The notes: generated from the sequence alone by a model not told the origin. Counted from the first letter of the stretch, positions 25,378 through 35,120 are shown. The stretch is DNA of 64,000 nt from Aliigemmobacter aestuarii (GCF_004799285.1 NZ_SSND01000001.1:1736001-1800000); one strand, 5' to 3'. A program made the numbers and translations.

Positions 25378-26265
25378 TTACCTCTCGGTCTCGTCGCGCC
25401 ACATCTTCCAGATGAAGCCCGAGATGAAGACCATCATGATCGCGAACAGAACCACCGCGATCGCCGCGCCATAGCCCATGCGATAGCCGTATTCCGACAG
25501 CGCCTGTTCGTACATGTAAAAGGACAGCACCCGCGACGATCCGAAAGGCCCGCCGTCGGTCATGATCGACACAAGGTCGAACGACCGTAGCGCGCCGATC
25601 ACGGTGACGACGACGGCGATAAAGGTGGCCGGACGCAGTTGCGGAAGGATGACATACCACAGCATCCGCCAGCCCTTTGCGCCATCCAGCCGGGCGGCCT
25701 CGACCTGGTCGGGGGCGACGTTGTTCAGGCCGGTCAGATAGAGGATCATCACATAGGCGATCTGCGGCCAGAGGCCCGCGGCGATGATGCCATAGGTGAC
25801 AAAGCGGTCTTCAGCCAGGATCGCGATGCCCTGACCGGTGAAAACTTCGATCAGTTTGTAGAACAGGCCGAAATCCGGCGCATAGAACCACGAGAACATC
25901 AGCCCCACGACGACCTGGCTGATGACGAAGGGAAAGAAGAACAGCGATTTGTAGATGCGGATGCCGGTAATCGTCTGGTTGAGGAAGATCGCGATCAGCA
26001 ATCCGGCGGGCACGGCCAGCATGTACAGGACAAGCCAGATGACGTTGTTCTTCAGCGATGTGTAGAAGGCATCGTCGTCGAACAGTTCGACATAATTCGC
26101 GGTTCCGATCCAGCGCGCCTCGCCCAGACCGTCCCAGTCATAGAGCGAGATCCACATGCTTTCGAAAATCGGCCCGATCACATAGACCGCGAACATCAGC
26201 AGTCCGGGGGCGAGGAAAAGCCAGGGGGCCAGCTTGCGCTGGTTCGCTTTCCAGAAGGCGGTCAT
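25378..26265 (-). CDS. Carbohydrate ABC transporter permease (MalF-like)
   Basis: A 295-residue inner-membrane permease with six predicted transmembrane helices and a short N-terminal cytoplasmic tail. The EAA loop is E-A-A-R-L-D-G-A-K-G-W-R-M-L. The first helix region L-F-L-A-P-G-L-L-M-F-A-V-Y-V-I-G-P and the following S-L-Y-D-W are standard for CUT1 MalF/UgpA-type subunits. Together with the downstream permease it forms the channel of the sugar importer. Confidence 0.93.
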   Translation of the reverse strand: MTAFWKANQRKLAPWLFLAPGLLMFAVYVIGPIFESMWISLYDWDGLGEARWIGTANYVELFDDDAFYTSLKNNVIWLVLYMLAVPAGLLIAIFLNQTITGIRIYKSLFFFPFVISQVVVGLMFSWFYAPDFGLFYKLIEVFTGQGIAILAEDRFVTYGIIAAGLWPQIAYVMILYLTGLNNVAPDQVEAARLDGAKGWRMLWYVILPQLRPATFIAVVVTVIGALRSFDLVSIMTDGGPFGSSRVLSFYMYEQALSEYGYRMGYGAAIAVVLFAIMMVFISGFIWKMWRDETER

Positions 26266-26300
26266 GGGATGTCCCTGGGGCTGGCGCGCTTGGGTGGAAA

Positions 26301-26324
26301 GGGGCGGCCTGATCCGGCCGCCCC
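26301..26324 (-). terminator. Intra-operon stem-loop after the binding-protein gene
   Basis: GGGGCGGCC (26301-26309) pairs perfectly with GGCCGCCCC (26316-26324) around a 6-nt loop, 10 nt downstream of the binding-protein stop and upstream of the MalF-like permease. There is no T-tract, so it more likely stabilises the 5' part of the mRNA or partly attenuates the operon than ends it. This would give excess binding protein over permease, as in mal operons. Confidence 0.6.
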
Positions 26325-26333
26325 GCTGTCAGA

Positions 26334-27581
26334 TCACTGATAGACCCGCTGGCGGACCTTTTCGAGCCGCTCGAGGATCGCGTCCAGGTTTTCCGGCTTA
26401 ACCATGAACTCCTGGAACCCTTCCATGCCGGCCTTGGCCATTTCGGCCGGGGCGTCGCGGTCGAAGAACTGCGCGATGCCGCCTTCGGCGGTCGACAGCA
26501 TCTGGAAGCCCGCGACGAGGAACGGATCTTCGGTGTTCACCGAGGCGTTCTTGTTCACCGGAAGCTGGCCCTGCGCCGCGTTCCACTTGGTCTGCGCTTC
26601 GGGCGATGCCATGAAGGCCAGGAACTTCTTGGCGTCGTCGACGTTCTTGGCACCGGCCGGGATGTGGATCGTGTCGGTCGGCGCCTCTTCGGCGCGCGGA
26701 ATGCCCGGGGTGATTTCCGGGAACACCATGAAGCCGAGGTTGTCGTTCGTCATCCCGCCTTCCTTGAAGACGCCGACGGCGAAGTTGCCCATCACATAGT
26801 TTGCGGCCTTGCCCTGCACCAGAAGCGCCGCCGCATCCTGCCAGTCGATCGCGGCATGGTTCTTGGTGATGAAGGGCTGGATGCGTGCCCACTGCGCAAA
26901 CACGTCGCGCACCTTCTGGTCGGTCCATTCCACCTTTCCGGCGGTCAGGTCCATGTGCCACTCATAGCCGTTGGTGCGCAGCGACATATAGTCGAAGATC
27001 CCCGCCCCAGGCCAAAGCGCCTTGGTCCCGGTGGTCAGGCAGTCGATCCCGGCGGCGGCGAATTTTTCGCAGTTGGCCACGAATTGGTCATAGGTCATGC
27101 CGTCGGCGGGCAGGTCCACGCCCGCGGCCGCATAGGCATCGCGGTTATAGTAGATGCCCCACTGATAGTAGGTGTAGGGGATGCCCCACTGCTTGCCGTC
27201 GATCGTCATCGAGGCCTTGGCCGAAGCCAGGCTGTCAGACAGCCCGTTGGCTTCCCAGACATCCGAAACGTCCATGAACTGCCCGGCATTGACGAAGGGC
27301 GCCATGCGGTTGCCCGCGTACCAGTTGGCAAGATCGGGCGCATCCGCAGTCAGGAAGTTGCGGATCGCCGTCTTGTAGCCTTCGTGGTCGAAGTTGTTCA
27401 GCACGACGTCGATGTCGGGATTCGCTGCTTCGAAATCGGCGATCAGCGCCTCCATCGCGGCCAGCGGAATCGGGTCGTAATCGGCATTGTAGGTCAGCGT
27501 GCGCTTTTCCTGCGCCAAGGCCGAGGTCGACAGAAGAAGCGCCGCCCCCAGGGCCAGCGCGCCCGCTTTCTTATGGACCAT
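26334..27581 (-). CDS. ABC transporter sugar-binding protein
   Basis: A 415-residue periplasmic solute-binding protein (CUT1 type). The signal peptide covers residues 1-23 and ends T-S-A-L-A-Q. The mature part begins with a beta strand, then the L-I-A-D-F-E-A-A-N-P-D-I-D-V helix-strand of the family. Several Trp/Tyr residues (for example W-G-I-P-Y-T-Y-Y-Q-W-G-I-Y-Y-N-R) form the usual aromatic sugar platform. The start has an ideal ribosome site, GGGAGGAAACC-ATG. It is the first gene of the galactoside operon, facing the divergent IclR regulator. Confidence 0.94.
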   Translation of the reverse strand: MVHKKAGALALGAALLLSTSALAQEKRTLTYNADYDPIPLAAMEALIADFEAANPDIDVVLNNFDHEGYKTAIRNFLTADAPDLANWYAGNRMAPFVNAGQFMDVSDVWEANGLSDSLASAKASMTIDGKQWGIPYTYYQWGIYYNRDAYAAAGVDLPADGMTYDQFVANCEKFAAAGIDCLTTGTKALWPGAGIFDYMSLRTNGYEWHMDLTAGKVEWTDQKVRDVFAQWARIQPFITKNHAAIDWQDAAALLVQGKAANYVMGNFAVGVFKEGGMTNDNLGFMVFPEITPGIPRAEEAPTDTIHIPAGAKNVDDAKKFLAFMASPEAQTKWNAAQGQLPVNKNASVNTEDPFLVAGFQMLSTAEGGIAQFFDRDAPAEMAKAGMEGFQEFMVKPENLDAILERLEKVRQRVYQ

Positions 27582-27615
27582 GGTTTCCTCCCTTAGGTTC
27601 CATTATTTGAAACTT

Positions 27616-27635
27616 AGTCTTGAATATTGAAAACT
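27616..27635. promoter_or_regulatory. Candidate IclR operator in the divergent promoter region
   Basis: A 20-nt imperfect palindrome (AGTcTTgAATATTgAAaACT, 16 of 20 positions symmetric) lies in the AT-rich 103-nt gap between the binding-protein start and the IclR start. IclR-family proteins typically bind such AT-rich inverted repeats in shared divergent promoters. No certain -35/-10 pair could be assigned on either strand. Confidence 0.5.
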
Positions 27636-27684
27636 ATGTCGGCTAATGATTATTCTGTCAACAGGCGCGCAAGGGGGCGGATGC

Positions 27685-28476
27685 ATGACCGAACAGGGGC
27701 CGGGCGACGGCACGGTGGGCAAGGCGCTGGATGTTCTGGACATGGTCGCCATGTCCGGGCGGCCGGTGCGTTTCACCGAACTTCTGGCCTCGTCGCCCTA
27801 TCCGAAGGCGACGCTCTACCGCTTTCTGCAGACCCTGACCAATCAGGGCATGCTGGCCTATGACGCCGACCGGCAGGCCTATTCGCTGGGTGTGCGGCTG
27901 GTCCGTCTGGCCCATGCGGCATGGTCGCAATCCTCCCTGGCGCCGATTGCAAGGCCCTGGATTGATGCGCTTTCCGCCGAAATCGGCGAAACGATCCACC
28001 TTGCACAGATGGATCAGGGGCAGGTCCTTTATGTTGACAAGCGCAACGCCGCCCGCCCGGTCGAGATGTTCAGCCAGGCGGGCAAGGTCGGCCCGGCCTA
28101 TTGCACCGGCGTGGGCAAGGCGATGCTGGCCTTCATGGAGCAGGATGCGCTTGAACAGGCGCTGCAACGCCAGTCGTTCCACCGCTTCACGGCGCATACG
28201 CTTGCCAGCCGGGATGCGCTGCTGGACGAATTGCAGGCGATCCGGCTGCGCGGCCACGCCTATGACCGCGAGGAACACGAACCGGGAATCATCTGCGTGG
28301 CGCTGCCGATCCTGACCCGGTCGGGGCGGGTGATCGGGGCGCTTTCGGTCACCTCGACGGTCAACCGGACAAGCCTTGAGGGCCTTGACCGACTGGTGCC
28401 GCGAATCCGGGAAACGGCGGTCGCCATCGCCGCCGAGGCGGAAAGCTGGCGGTTTCCCGAACAGGACAAGACATAA
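27685..28476 (+). CDS. IclR-family transcriptional regulator of the galactoside island
   Basis: A 263-residue regulator. The N-terminal winged helix-turn-helix (about 10-70) has K-A-L-D-V-L-D-x-V-A and the recognition helix Y-P-K-A-T-L-Y-R-F-L-Q-T-L. The C-terminal GAF-like effector domain includes E-T-I-H-L-A-Q-M-D, C-T-G-V-G-K-A-M-L-A and E-E-H-E-P-G-I-I-C-V-A-L-P-I, all hallmarks of IclR. It diverges from the ABC/galactosidase operon and precedes the ATPase gene, so it is the obvious local regulator. The chosen ATG has AAGGGGG at 7-nt spacing. The effector is probably galactonate or another pathway intermediate (inference). Confidence 0.92.
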   Translation: MTEQGPGDGTVGKALDVLDMVAMSGRPVRFTELLASSPYPKATLYRFLQTLTNQGMLAYDADRQAYSLGVRLVRLAHAAWSQSSLAPIARPWIDALSAEIGETIHLAQMDQGQVLYVDKRNAARPVEMFSQAGKVGPAYCTGVGKAMLAFMEQDALEQALQRQSFHRFTAHTLASRDALLDELQAIRLRGHAYDREEHEPGIICVALPILTRSGRVIGALSVTSTVNRTSLEGLDRLVPRIRETAVAIAAEAESWRFPEQDKT

Positions 28477-28500
28477 CGACGACTCAGGGGAGGATTGGCC

Positions 28501-29562
28501 ATGTCGGGCGTGACGCTTGACCGGGTGACAAAGAGATTCGGCGAGGCGCAGGTGATCCACGGGGTCGACCTGACGATCGAGCATGGGGAATTCTGCGTTT
28601 TTGTCGGGCCTTCGGGCTGCGGCAAGTCCACGCTTCTGCGGATGGTCGCGGGGCTTGAGGAAACATCGGACGGCACGATCCGCATCGGGGCGCGCGATGT
28701 CACGCAGGTCGATCCGTCGGAACGGGGGGTGGCGATGGTGTTCCAGACCTACGCGCTTTACCCGCACATGACCGTGGCCGAAAACATGGGCTTTGGCCTG
28801 AAGATGACAGGCCATCCCAAGACCGAGATCGACCGCAAGGTGGCCGAGGCCGCGCGCATCCTGAGGCTTGATTCGCTTCTGGCGCGCAAGCCCAAGGCAC
28901 TGTCGGGCGGTCAGCGGCAGCGGGTCGCCATTGGCCGGGCCATCGTGCGCGGCCCCGAGGTGTTCCTGTTCGACGAACCCCTGTCGAACCTCGATGCCGA
29001 ACTGCGGGTCGAGATGCGGGTGGAAATCGCACGGCTGCACAAGGAAATCGGGGCGACGATGATCTACGTCACCCACGACCAGGTCGAGGCGATGACGCTT
29101 GCCGACAAGATCGTGGTGCTGCGATCCGGTCGGGTGGAACAGGTGGGCCGCCCGCTGGATCTTTACCGCGATCCCGATAACCGGTTCGTTGCCGGGTTCA
29201 TCGGCAGCCCGTCGATGAACTTCCTGGAAGGAACCGTCGAAAAGGCCGGGCGCGTCCTGGTGCCGGGTCTGGCAAGCAGCATCGACACCGGGGCGGCGCT
29301 TCCCGGCGCCGGGGCGCAGGTGGTTGCCGGGATACGCCCGCAGAACCTGCGGCTGGTCGAAGGGGCCACGCACCGGGTGGAGATGACCGAGGCACTGGGT
29401 GGCGTTTCCTTCGTGCATCTGACAGGGCCGGGGGGCGAAAAGATCGTCGTCGAGGCGCGCGGCGATGTGCTGGCCGAGGGCGGAACGATGACCGGACTGG
29501 CCTTCGACGATGCCGATGCGCTGTTCTTTGCTGCGGACGAGGCTGGTCGCCGCCTGCGCTGA
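28501..29562 (+). CDS. Sugar ABC transporter ATP-binding protein (UgpC/MsmK-like)
   Basis: A 353-residue ATPase. Walker A is G-P-S-G-C-G-K-S-T, the signature is L-S-G-G-Q-R-Q-R-V, and Walker B is [12 protein letters not shown], followed by the H-switch [11 protein letters not shown]-terminal TOBE/OB domain (about 235-353) identifies it as the CUT1 type. ATG with GGGAGG at 7-nt spacing, 24 nt after the IclR stop. It should energise the two permeases encoded across the divergent promoter, and such subunits sometimes serve several transporters. Confidence 0.94.
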   Translation: MSGVTLDRVTKRFGEAQVIHGVDLTIEHGEFCVFVGPSGCGKSTLLRMVAGLEETSDGTIRIGARDVTQVDPSERGVAMVFQTYALYPHMTVAENMGFGLKMTGHPKTEIDRKVAEAARILRLDSLLARKPKALSGGQRQRVAIGRAIVRGPEVFLFDEPLSNLDAELRVEMRVEIARLHKEIGATMIYVTHDQVEAMTLADKIVVLRSGRVEQVGRPLDLYRDPDNRFVAGFIGSPSMNFLEGTVEKAGRVLVPGLASSIDTGAALPGAGAQVVAGIRPQNLRLVEGATHRVEMTEALGGVSFVHLTGPGGEKIVVEARGDVLAEGGTMTGLAFDDADALFFAADEAGRRLR

Positions 29563-29574
29563 GCCTGCGGGCGA

Positions 29575-30519
29575 TCAGCCTTCGCCGGCAGGTCGCGATC
29601 CGGGCGCGGACGACGGATTCGCGCCCAGATGCCGGGTACCCCGGCGTTCGGCCAGTTCCATCTGGCGCATCCGTTCGCGGAACCGCGCGCGATCGGCGTC
29701 GCTGTATTCACCGGCGCAGCGATGGCATTGCACGCCTTCCTCGTATTCGGGCCGGGCGCGGTCTTCGGCCGAAAGCGGCCTGCGGCAGGCGTGGCAACTG
29801 CCGTAATCGCCCGGCTTCAACCCGTGCCCTACCGAAACCCGACCGTCGAACACATAGCACTGACCGTGCCAGAGGCTTCCGGTTTCGGGGACGTCCTCAA
29901 GATACTTCAGGATGCCGCCCTTGAGGTGATAGACCTCGGACACGCCCTGTTGCAGCAGGAAGTTCGTCGATTTCTCGCACCGGATGCCGCCGGTGCAGAA
30001 CATGGCGATCCGCTTGTTGTGGAACCGTTCCCTGTTCTGCTCCCACCAGGCGGGGAATTCGCGGAAACTGCGCGTTCCGGGATCGACGGCGCCTTCGAAA
30101 GTGCCGATGGCGACCTCGTAATCGTTCCGGGTGTCGATCACGGCCACATCCGGCGACGAGATCAGCGCGTTCCATTCGGCTGGCGGGACGTAATGGCCGA
30201 CACGGGCGCGCGGGTCGATATCGGGCTGGCCCATCGTCACGATCTCGCGCTTCAGCTTCACCTTCATCCGTCCGAAGGGCATGGCGTCGGCGTGGCTTTC
30301 CTTGTGTTCGAGGTCCGAACAGCCCGGAAGCGCGCGGATGCGCGCCAGCACCGCTTCGATCCCGGCGCGCGGGCCGGCGATGGTGCCGTTGATCCCCTCG
30401 CGCGCCAGCAGCAGCGACCCCCGGATCCCTTCCGCATCGCACAGGTCCTGCAACCCGGTGCGCAGCGCGGCGGGATCGTCGAGGCGGGTGAAGTGGTATA
30501 GCGCGGCGATGGTGATCAT
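29575..30519 (-). CDS. trhO: tRNA uridine-34 hydroxylase (rhodanese family)
   Basis: A 314-residue protein of the YceA/TrhO family, which forms 5-hydroxyuridine at position 34 of tRNAs using O2. It has the N-terminal acylphosphatase-like domain (about 1-95) with [10 protein letters not shown], then a rhodanese domain with the active cysteine in M-F-C175-T-G-G-I-R-C-E-K. A C-terminal region follows with a Cys4 cluster (C-H-A-C and C-H-R-C). All three parts are intact. It is convergent with the ABC ATPase. No clear ribosome site precedes the chosen ATG. Confidence 0.92.
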   Translation of the reverse strand: MITIAALYHFTRLDDPAALRTGLQDLCDAEGIRGSLLLAREGINGTIAGPRAGIEAVLARIRALPGCSDLEHKESHADAMPFGRMKVKLKREIVTMGQPDIDPRARVGHYVPPAEWNALISSPDVAVIDTRNDYEVAIGTFEGAVDPGTRSFREFPAWWEQNRERFHNKRIAMFCTGGIRCEKSTNFLLQQGVSEVYHLKGGILKYLEDVPETGSLWHGQCYVFDGRVSVGHGLKPGDYGSCHACRRPLSAEDRARPEYEEGVQCHRCAGEYSDADRARFRERMRQMELAERRGTRHLGANPSSAPGSRPAGEG

Positions 30520-30617
30520 GGCTGTGCCATAGGCCAAGGGCCGTCGTGGCACAAGGCGCGCGTTGACCGCCACGCCCGCCCGGCCTACCAAGGGAGAAAC
30601 CGGAAAGGAGCCTGCCC

Positions 30618-31223
30618 ATGCGGCCAGAAACCGAAGCCCTGATCATGATCGACGTGCAGAACGATTTCTGCCCCGGCGGCGCGCTGGCCGTGGCCGGTGG
30701 CGACCAGATCGTTCCCGGCATCAACGACCTGATGGGACAGTTCGCGGTGAAGGTGCTGACGCAGGACTGGCACCCGGCCGATCATGCCAGTTTCGCGGCC
30801 AATCACCCCGGCGCCGCGCCCTTCAGCCTGACCGACATGCCCTATGGCCCCCAGGTCCTGTGGCCCACCCATTGCGTGCAGGGCAGCGACGGTGCGGCCT
30901 TTCATCCTGGGCTGCGGACCGATCCGGCCGACCTGATCATCCGCAAGGGCTTTCGCACCGGGATCGACAGCTATTCCGCCTTCTTCGAAAACGACCGCGT
31001 CACGCCGACCGGGCTGGAAGGCTACCTGAAATCGCGGGGTGCGACACGGCTTGTGCTGTGCGGGCTGGCTACGGATTTCTGCGTCGCCTATTCGGCGCTG
31101 GATGCGGCGCGGCTGGGTTTTGCGGTGACGGTGCGGATGGACCTGTGCCGCGCCATCGACCTTGACGGGTCGCTGGCCGCCGCCCGCGACCAGATGCTTG
31201 CGGCAGGCGTCACCCTGGCCTGA
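30618..31223 (+). CDS. pncA: Nicotinamidase
   Basis: A 201-residue isochorismatase-fold amidohydrolase converting nicotinamide to nicotinate in NAD salvage. The catalytic triad is D12, K110 (I-I-R-K-G) and C155 (T-D-F-C-V). Metal ligands are D50, H52 and H56 in Q-D-W-H-P-A-D-H, with H85 in P-T-H-C. The ATG has AAAGGAG upstream. It is followed 71 nt later by pncB, which uses its product, so the two form a salvage unit. Confidence 0.95.
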   Translation: MRPETEALIMIDVQNDFCPGGALAVAGGDQIVPGINDLMGQFAVKVLTQDWHPADHASFAANHPGAAPFSLTDMPYGPQVLWPTHCVQGSDGAAFHPGLRTDPADLIIRKGFRTGIDSYSAFFENDRVTPTGLEGYLKSRGATRLVLCGLATDFCVAYSALDAARLGFAVTVRMDLCRAIDLDGSLAAARDQMLAAGVTLA

Positions 31224-31294
31224 TCGCCGCCCCTCGGGCTTGCAACTGCGGCGTCTCCCGCCGTAAGCAGGACCATCCAACGCCGGAGGCCGTC

Positions 31295-32584
31295 ATGGTC
31301 GATATCGCCACACGTGTGCATAATCACAACTGGAAGATCGACCCGATCGTCCGGTCTCTGATCGACACGGATTTCTACAAGCTGCTGATGTGCCAGTCGA
31401 TCTTCCGCAACAAGCCGGATACGACCGTCGAATTCAGCCTGATCAACCGGACAAAGGCCGTTCGGCTGGCTGATCTGATTGACGAAGGCGAATTGCGCGA
31501 ACAACTGGATCATGTGCGCAGCCTGTCGCTGAGCCGGGGGGAAAGCACCTGGCTGCGCGGGAACACCTTCTACGGCAAGCGCCAGATGTTCCGCCCGGAT
31601 TTCATGGAGTGGTTCGAAAACCTGCGCCTGCCGCCCTACCACCTGGAAAAGCGTGACGGCCAGTACGAACTGACCTTCGAGGGCAAGTGGCCCGAGGTCA
31701 TGCTGTGGGAAATTCCCGCCCTTGCCGTGCTGATGGAATTGCGCAGCCGCGCCGTCCTGAAGGGCATGGGCAAGTTCGAACTGCAGGTGCTCTACGCCCG
31801 CGCGATGACCCGCGTCTGGGAAAAGATCGAACGCCTGCGCGAAATCGATACGCTGAAGCTTGCGGATTTCGGCACCCGGCGGCGGCATGGCTTCCTTTGG
31901 CAGGACTGGTGCGTCCAGGCGCTTCAGGAGGGTCTGGGCGACAAGTTCATCGGCACCTCCAATTGTCGGATCGCGATGAAACGCGATATCGAGGCGATCG
32001 GAACCAATGCCCATGAACTGCCGATGGTCTACTCCGCGCTGGCCGATACCGACGAAGAGCTGGCACAGGCGCCCTATCAGGTTCTGGCCGACTGGCATGA
32101 GGAACATGACGGTAACCTGCGCATCATCCTGCCCGATACCTACGGCACCGAAGGGTTCCTGCGGAACGCGCCCGACTGGCTGACCACCTGGACGGGCATC
32201 CGCATCGACAGCGGCGACCCCGTGGTCGGTGCCGAAATCGCGATCCGCTGGTGGAAGGATCGCGGCGAGGATCCGACGAAAAAGCTTGTGATCTTTTCCG
32301 ATGGTCTGGACGTGGACAAGATCGAGGAACTGCACAAGCGCTTTGCCGGGCGCGTCCGGGTGTCCTTTGGCTGGGGCACGATGCTGACGAACGATTTCCG
32401 CGGGCTGGCGGGCGACCGGCTCAATCCGTTCAGCCTTGTCTGCAAGGCGGTCAGCGCGAACGGGCGGCCGACGGTAAAGCTTTCCGACAACCCGTCCAAG
32501 GCGATGGGACCGGCAGACGAGGTGACGCGCTACAAGCGTGTCTTCGGTGTCGGAGAGCAGACCGCGATGGAAGTCACCGTCTGA
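31295..32584 (+). CDS. pncB: Nicotinate phosphoribosyltransferase
   Basis: A 429-residue enzyme making nicotinate mononucleotide from nicotinate and PRPP. Landmarks are [11 protein letters not shown] at the N terminus (residues 23-33), [12 protein letters not shown] (substrate/PRPP region), [10 protein letters not shown] (phosphate binding) and [12 protein letters not shown] near the end. The length and motifs match the E. coli PncB branch. GGAGG stands about 6 nt before the ATG. Confidence 0.96.
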   Translation: MVDIATRVHNHNWKIDPIVRSLIDTDFYKLLMCQSIFRNKPDTTVEFSLINRTKAVRLADLIDEGELREQLDHVRSLSLSRGESTWLRGNTFYGKRQMFRPDFMEWFENLRLPPYHLEKRDGQYELTFEGKWPEVMLWEIPALAVLMELRSRAVLKGMGKFELQVLYARAMTRVWEKIERLREIDTLKLADFGTRRRHGFLWQDWCVQALQEGLGDKFIGTSNCRIAMKRDIEAIGTNAHELPMVYSALADTDEELAQAPYQVLADWHEEHDGNLRIILPDTYGTEGFLRNAPDWLTTWTGIRIDSGDPVVGAEIAIRWWKDRGEDPTKKLVIFSDGLDVDKIEELHKRFAGRVRVSFGWGTMLTNDFRGLAGDRLNPFSLVCKAVSANGRPTVKLSDNPSKAMGPADEVTRYKRVFGVGEQTAMEVTV

Positions 32585-32586
32585 GG

Positions 32587-34065
32587 TCAGCCCAGCAGAT
32601 TCAGGCCGAAGAAGACCACGGCGGCCAGTACCGCGGTCGCCGGAACGGTGACAACCCAAGCGGCGGCGATGGTCAGGAAATGCGCGCGCCGCACCAGTTT
32701 GCGGCGGCGGCGTTCATCCGGCGCCACAGGCTTGCCCTTCTGCAGGCCAAGCTGACGCGCACGGCGTTCCGCGTGCCATTCGCGATAGAACCCGACGCCA
32801 AAGACCGCCCCCACGGCGATGTGGGTGGATGAGACGGGCAGGCCCAGCCAGGATGCCACGATCACCGTGATCGCGGCGGACAACGCGACGCAATAGGCGC
32901 GCATCGGGTTGAGCTTGGTGATCTCCTGCCCGACCATGCGGATCAGCTTGGGCCCGTAGAGAACCAGCCCGAACGAGATGCCCGCCGCCCCGATCAGCAT
33001 CACCCAGAGCGGAATGGATACCTTCGCCGCGGTTTCTCCGTCCTCGACGGCGTGAACGATGGCCGCCAGAGGGCCAACGGCATTGGCCACGTCGTTCGCG
33101 CCATGCGCAAAGGACAGCAGTGCCGCCGAAACCACCAGCGGGATGCCAAACAGTTTCTTCAGCGATTTCTTGCGGTTCTCCATCCCTTCGGACTGTCGGC
33201 GAATGACAGGGCGCATCGCAAACGACGTGAAGACTCCGACACCCAGGCCGATCAGGACAGCCGTGCCAAGACCGATCGGAAAGATCTTGCGCAGGCCTTT
33301 CAGCGCCAGGTAGGCGGCGAAGGCACCGGCCATGATCCCGATTAGGATCGGAACCCACAGACGGGCCGCGGCGATCTTGTCTTCGACGTCGTTGATCCGG
33401 GCCTTGATGAACGCAAGGAACAGTGCGGCGATCACGCCCCCAAGCAACGGCGAGATGACCCAGCTTGCCGCGATCTGGCCCATTGTGGGCCAGGCCACCG
33501 CGCCGAACCCGGCGGCGGCGATCCCCGCACCCATCACGCCCCCGACGATCGAATGCGTCGTCGACACCGGTGCGCCAAGCCAGGTCGCGAGGTTCAGCCA
33601 GAGGGCGGCTGCCAGCAGGGCAGCCATCATCGCCCAGATGAAGGTGGACCTTTCGGCTACCGCATCGGGCGACACGATGCCGCCCGAGATCGTGGAAACC
33701 ACATCGCCCCCGGCGATCAGGGCGCCCGCGGTTTCGAAAACCGCTGCGATGATCAGCGCGCCCCCCAGCGTCAGGGCGTTCGCGCCGACGGCCGGGCCCA
33801 TGTTGTTGGCCACGTCATTCGCGCCGATGTTCAGCGCCATGTAGGCACCGAAGGCGGCTGCGGCGACGATGATCATGCTGTTCGACGCGCCGCCTGCGGC
33901 AATCATCGCGACGAGGGCTGCGCCCACGATGAAGACCATCGCTATTCCCAGGGCGATCATCGGCCGGCCGACGAACTGCGTCGCCTGTTCCAGTTGCACG
34001 ATGCGCGACAGGTCCTTGTCGAGTGTCTTGAAGCGGTTGATCGGGGTGGGATCTGTCGACGACAT
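32587..34065 (-). CDS. Pit-family inorganic phosphate transporter
   Basis: A 492-residue membrane protein with about 11 transmembrane segments. The duplicated PHO4 signature is clear: G-A-N-D-V-A-N-N-M-G-P near residue 83 and H-G-A-N-D-V-A-N-A-V-G-P near residue 316, plus P-V-S-T-T-H-S and P-V-S-S-T-H-I. It imports phosphate with H+ as a low-affinity system. A cytoplasmic, basic C-terminal loop (R-R-R-R-K-L-V-R-R) precedes the last helix. It converges on pncB with only 2 nt between the stop codons. No PhoU-like partner gene is adjacent. Confidence 0.92.
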   Translation of the reverse strand: MSSTDPTPINRFKTLDKDLSRIVQLEQATQFVGRPMIALGIAMVFIVGAALVAMIAAGGASNSMIIVAAAAFGAYMALNIGANDVANNMGPAVGANALTLGGALIIAAVFETAGALIAGGDVVSTISGGIVSPDAVAERSTFIWAMMAALLAAALWLNLATWLGAPVSTTHSIVGGVMGAGIAAAGFGAVAWPTMGQIAASWVISPLLGGVIAALFLAFIKARINDVEDKIAAARLWVPILIGIMAGAFAAYLALKGLRKIFPIGLGTAVLIGLGVGVFTSFAMRPVIRRQSEGMENRKKSLKKLFGIPLVVSAALLSFAHGANDVANAVGPLAAIVHAVEDGETAAKVSIPLWVMLIGAAGISFGLVLYGPKLIRMVGQEITKLNPMRAYCVALSAAITVIVASWLGLPVSSTHIAVGAVFGVGFYREWHAERRARQLGLQKGKPVAPDERRRRKLVRRAHFLTIAAAWVVTVPATAVLAAVVFFGLNLLG

Positions 34066-34151
34066 GTCGGAGCCTCGGCGGATTCTGCGTTCGTCACATA
34101 TCCGTTACGAAACGGGGCGGCAACCGTTTGGTGAATGAATCTGCGCTTATT

Positions 34152-35120
34152 TCAGAAATGCGTTTCGCGGACGGCCTGCCACCAGGATACGGCGCGCCGG
34201 ATGTGGGACGCGTGGATCGGGCTGTCCGGGGCAAGGCGGCCCATTGCCCATCCCAGCGAGGCCAGCACGCGGGCGAGGGTGAACAGAGCGACCGTCGCTT
34301 CGGTCATCGGGCGACGGCTGGCATAACCGGACGTCAACGCCGCCATCAGTTCGGCGCGATGCGGCTCTGCCAGGTTCTGGATCATCGCCGTGCCCAGGTC
34401 ATAGCCGCGAAATCCGAAGCCCGAATCGTCAAAATCGATCAGGGATACCGAATGACCATTCACAAATACGTTCTCGCGCAGCACATCGGCATGGATCAGG
34501 CCGATGTCGCCGGTCAGGGCCGGATCGGTTGCCAGCCGGTCGCGCAGGAAATCCCGAGCGGCGGTCACCTCGGCCTTGTCGGTGTCCGAGAGGCGTGGAT
34601 GTTCCCAGAACCGGCCCCAGAGGGGCGTTTCGCCGACCAGACCGTCACGGTCCCACCTGTGGCGCAGGAACCAGTCGGGCAGGGTCAGCCGATCGGTGGC
34701 ATCGTGGATGCAGGCCAGAAGGTTGCCAAGCCTGTGGTGCAGGTCGATTTGTTGCGCGACGGGGAAGGCCAGCGGCACGTTCAGTTCGCCGATCGGATGC
34801 CCCTCCACCCAGGTCACGGCCGAGGCGCACTGACCGTTCGACAGCACCGCCAGCAGGTCCCCGGCATCGGTTTCGATCGGGCGGGGTACCGGCAGGCCTG
34901 CCGCCGCAAGTTCCGCGCACCACCATAGTTCGGAGCGGATCGCCACGGGCGCCTGATAGCCCGTCCGGTGGAGGCGCAGTGCCGTGCGCTCACCGCCGTG
35001 CAGGGCCATTTCGAACACCACATTCTCGCGATGGCCGATCAACCGGACGATCTGCGCCTTCCAGTGTCCGGCGGCTTCGGCGGCAAGGACTTCGGCGGCA
35101 GGGGCTTCGGCAGCGGTCAT
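34152..35120 (-). CDS. APH/choline kinase-family phosphotransferase
   Basis: A 322-residue kinase-fold protein. The Brenner motif is L-I-H-A-D-V-L-R-E-N-V-F-V, with catalytic Asp and metal-binding Asn. It is followed by L-I-D-F-D-D-S-G-F-G-F-R-G-Y-D-L-G (DFG-like Asp). These features place it in the aminoglycoside/homoserine kinase-like family acting on a small hydroxyl compound. The resistance annotation often given to such proteins is not justified by sequence. Its ATG overlaps the arfB stop as ATGA, so it is co-translated with the ribosome-rescue gene. Confidence 0.85.
   Translation of the reverse strand: MTAAEAPAAEVLAAEAAGHWKAQIVRLIGHRENVVFEMALHGGERTALRLHRTGYQAPVAIRSELWWCAELAAAGLPVPRPIETDAGDLLAVLSNGQCASAVTWVEGHPIGELNVPLAFPVAQQIDLHHRLGNLLACIHDATDRLTLPDWFLRHRWDRDGLVGETPLWGRFWEHPRLSDTDKAEVTAARDFLRDRLATDPALTGDIGLIHADVLRENVFVNGHSVSLIDFDDSGFGFRGYDLGTAMIQNLAEPHRAELMAALTSGYASRRPMTEATVALFTLARVLASLGWAMGRLAPDSPIHASHIRRAVSWWQAVRETHF

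Noticed and set aside
34066-34151. Pho box upstream of the Pit transporter
   Set aside because: A GTCAC-ATAT-CCGTTACG stretch only loosely matches the tandem CTGTCAT pattern, and Pit systems are often not under PhoB activation.
34152-35120. Aminoglycoside resistance gene
   Set aside because: The protein has the APH-like kinase fold but is coupled to arfB in a housekeeping setting; nothing shows antibiotic specificity.
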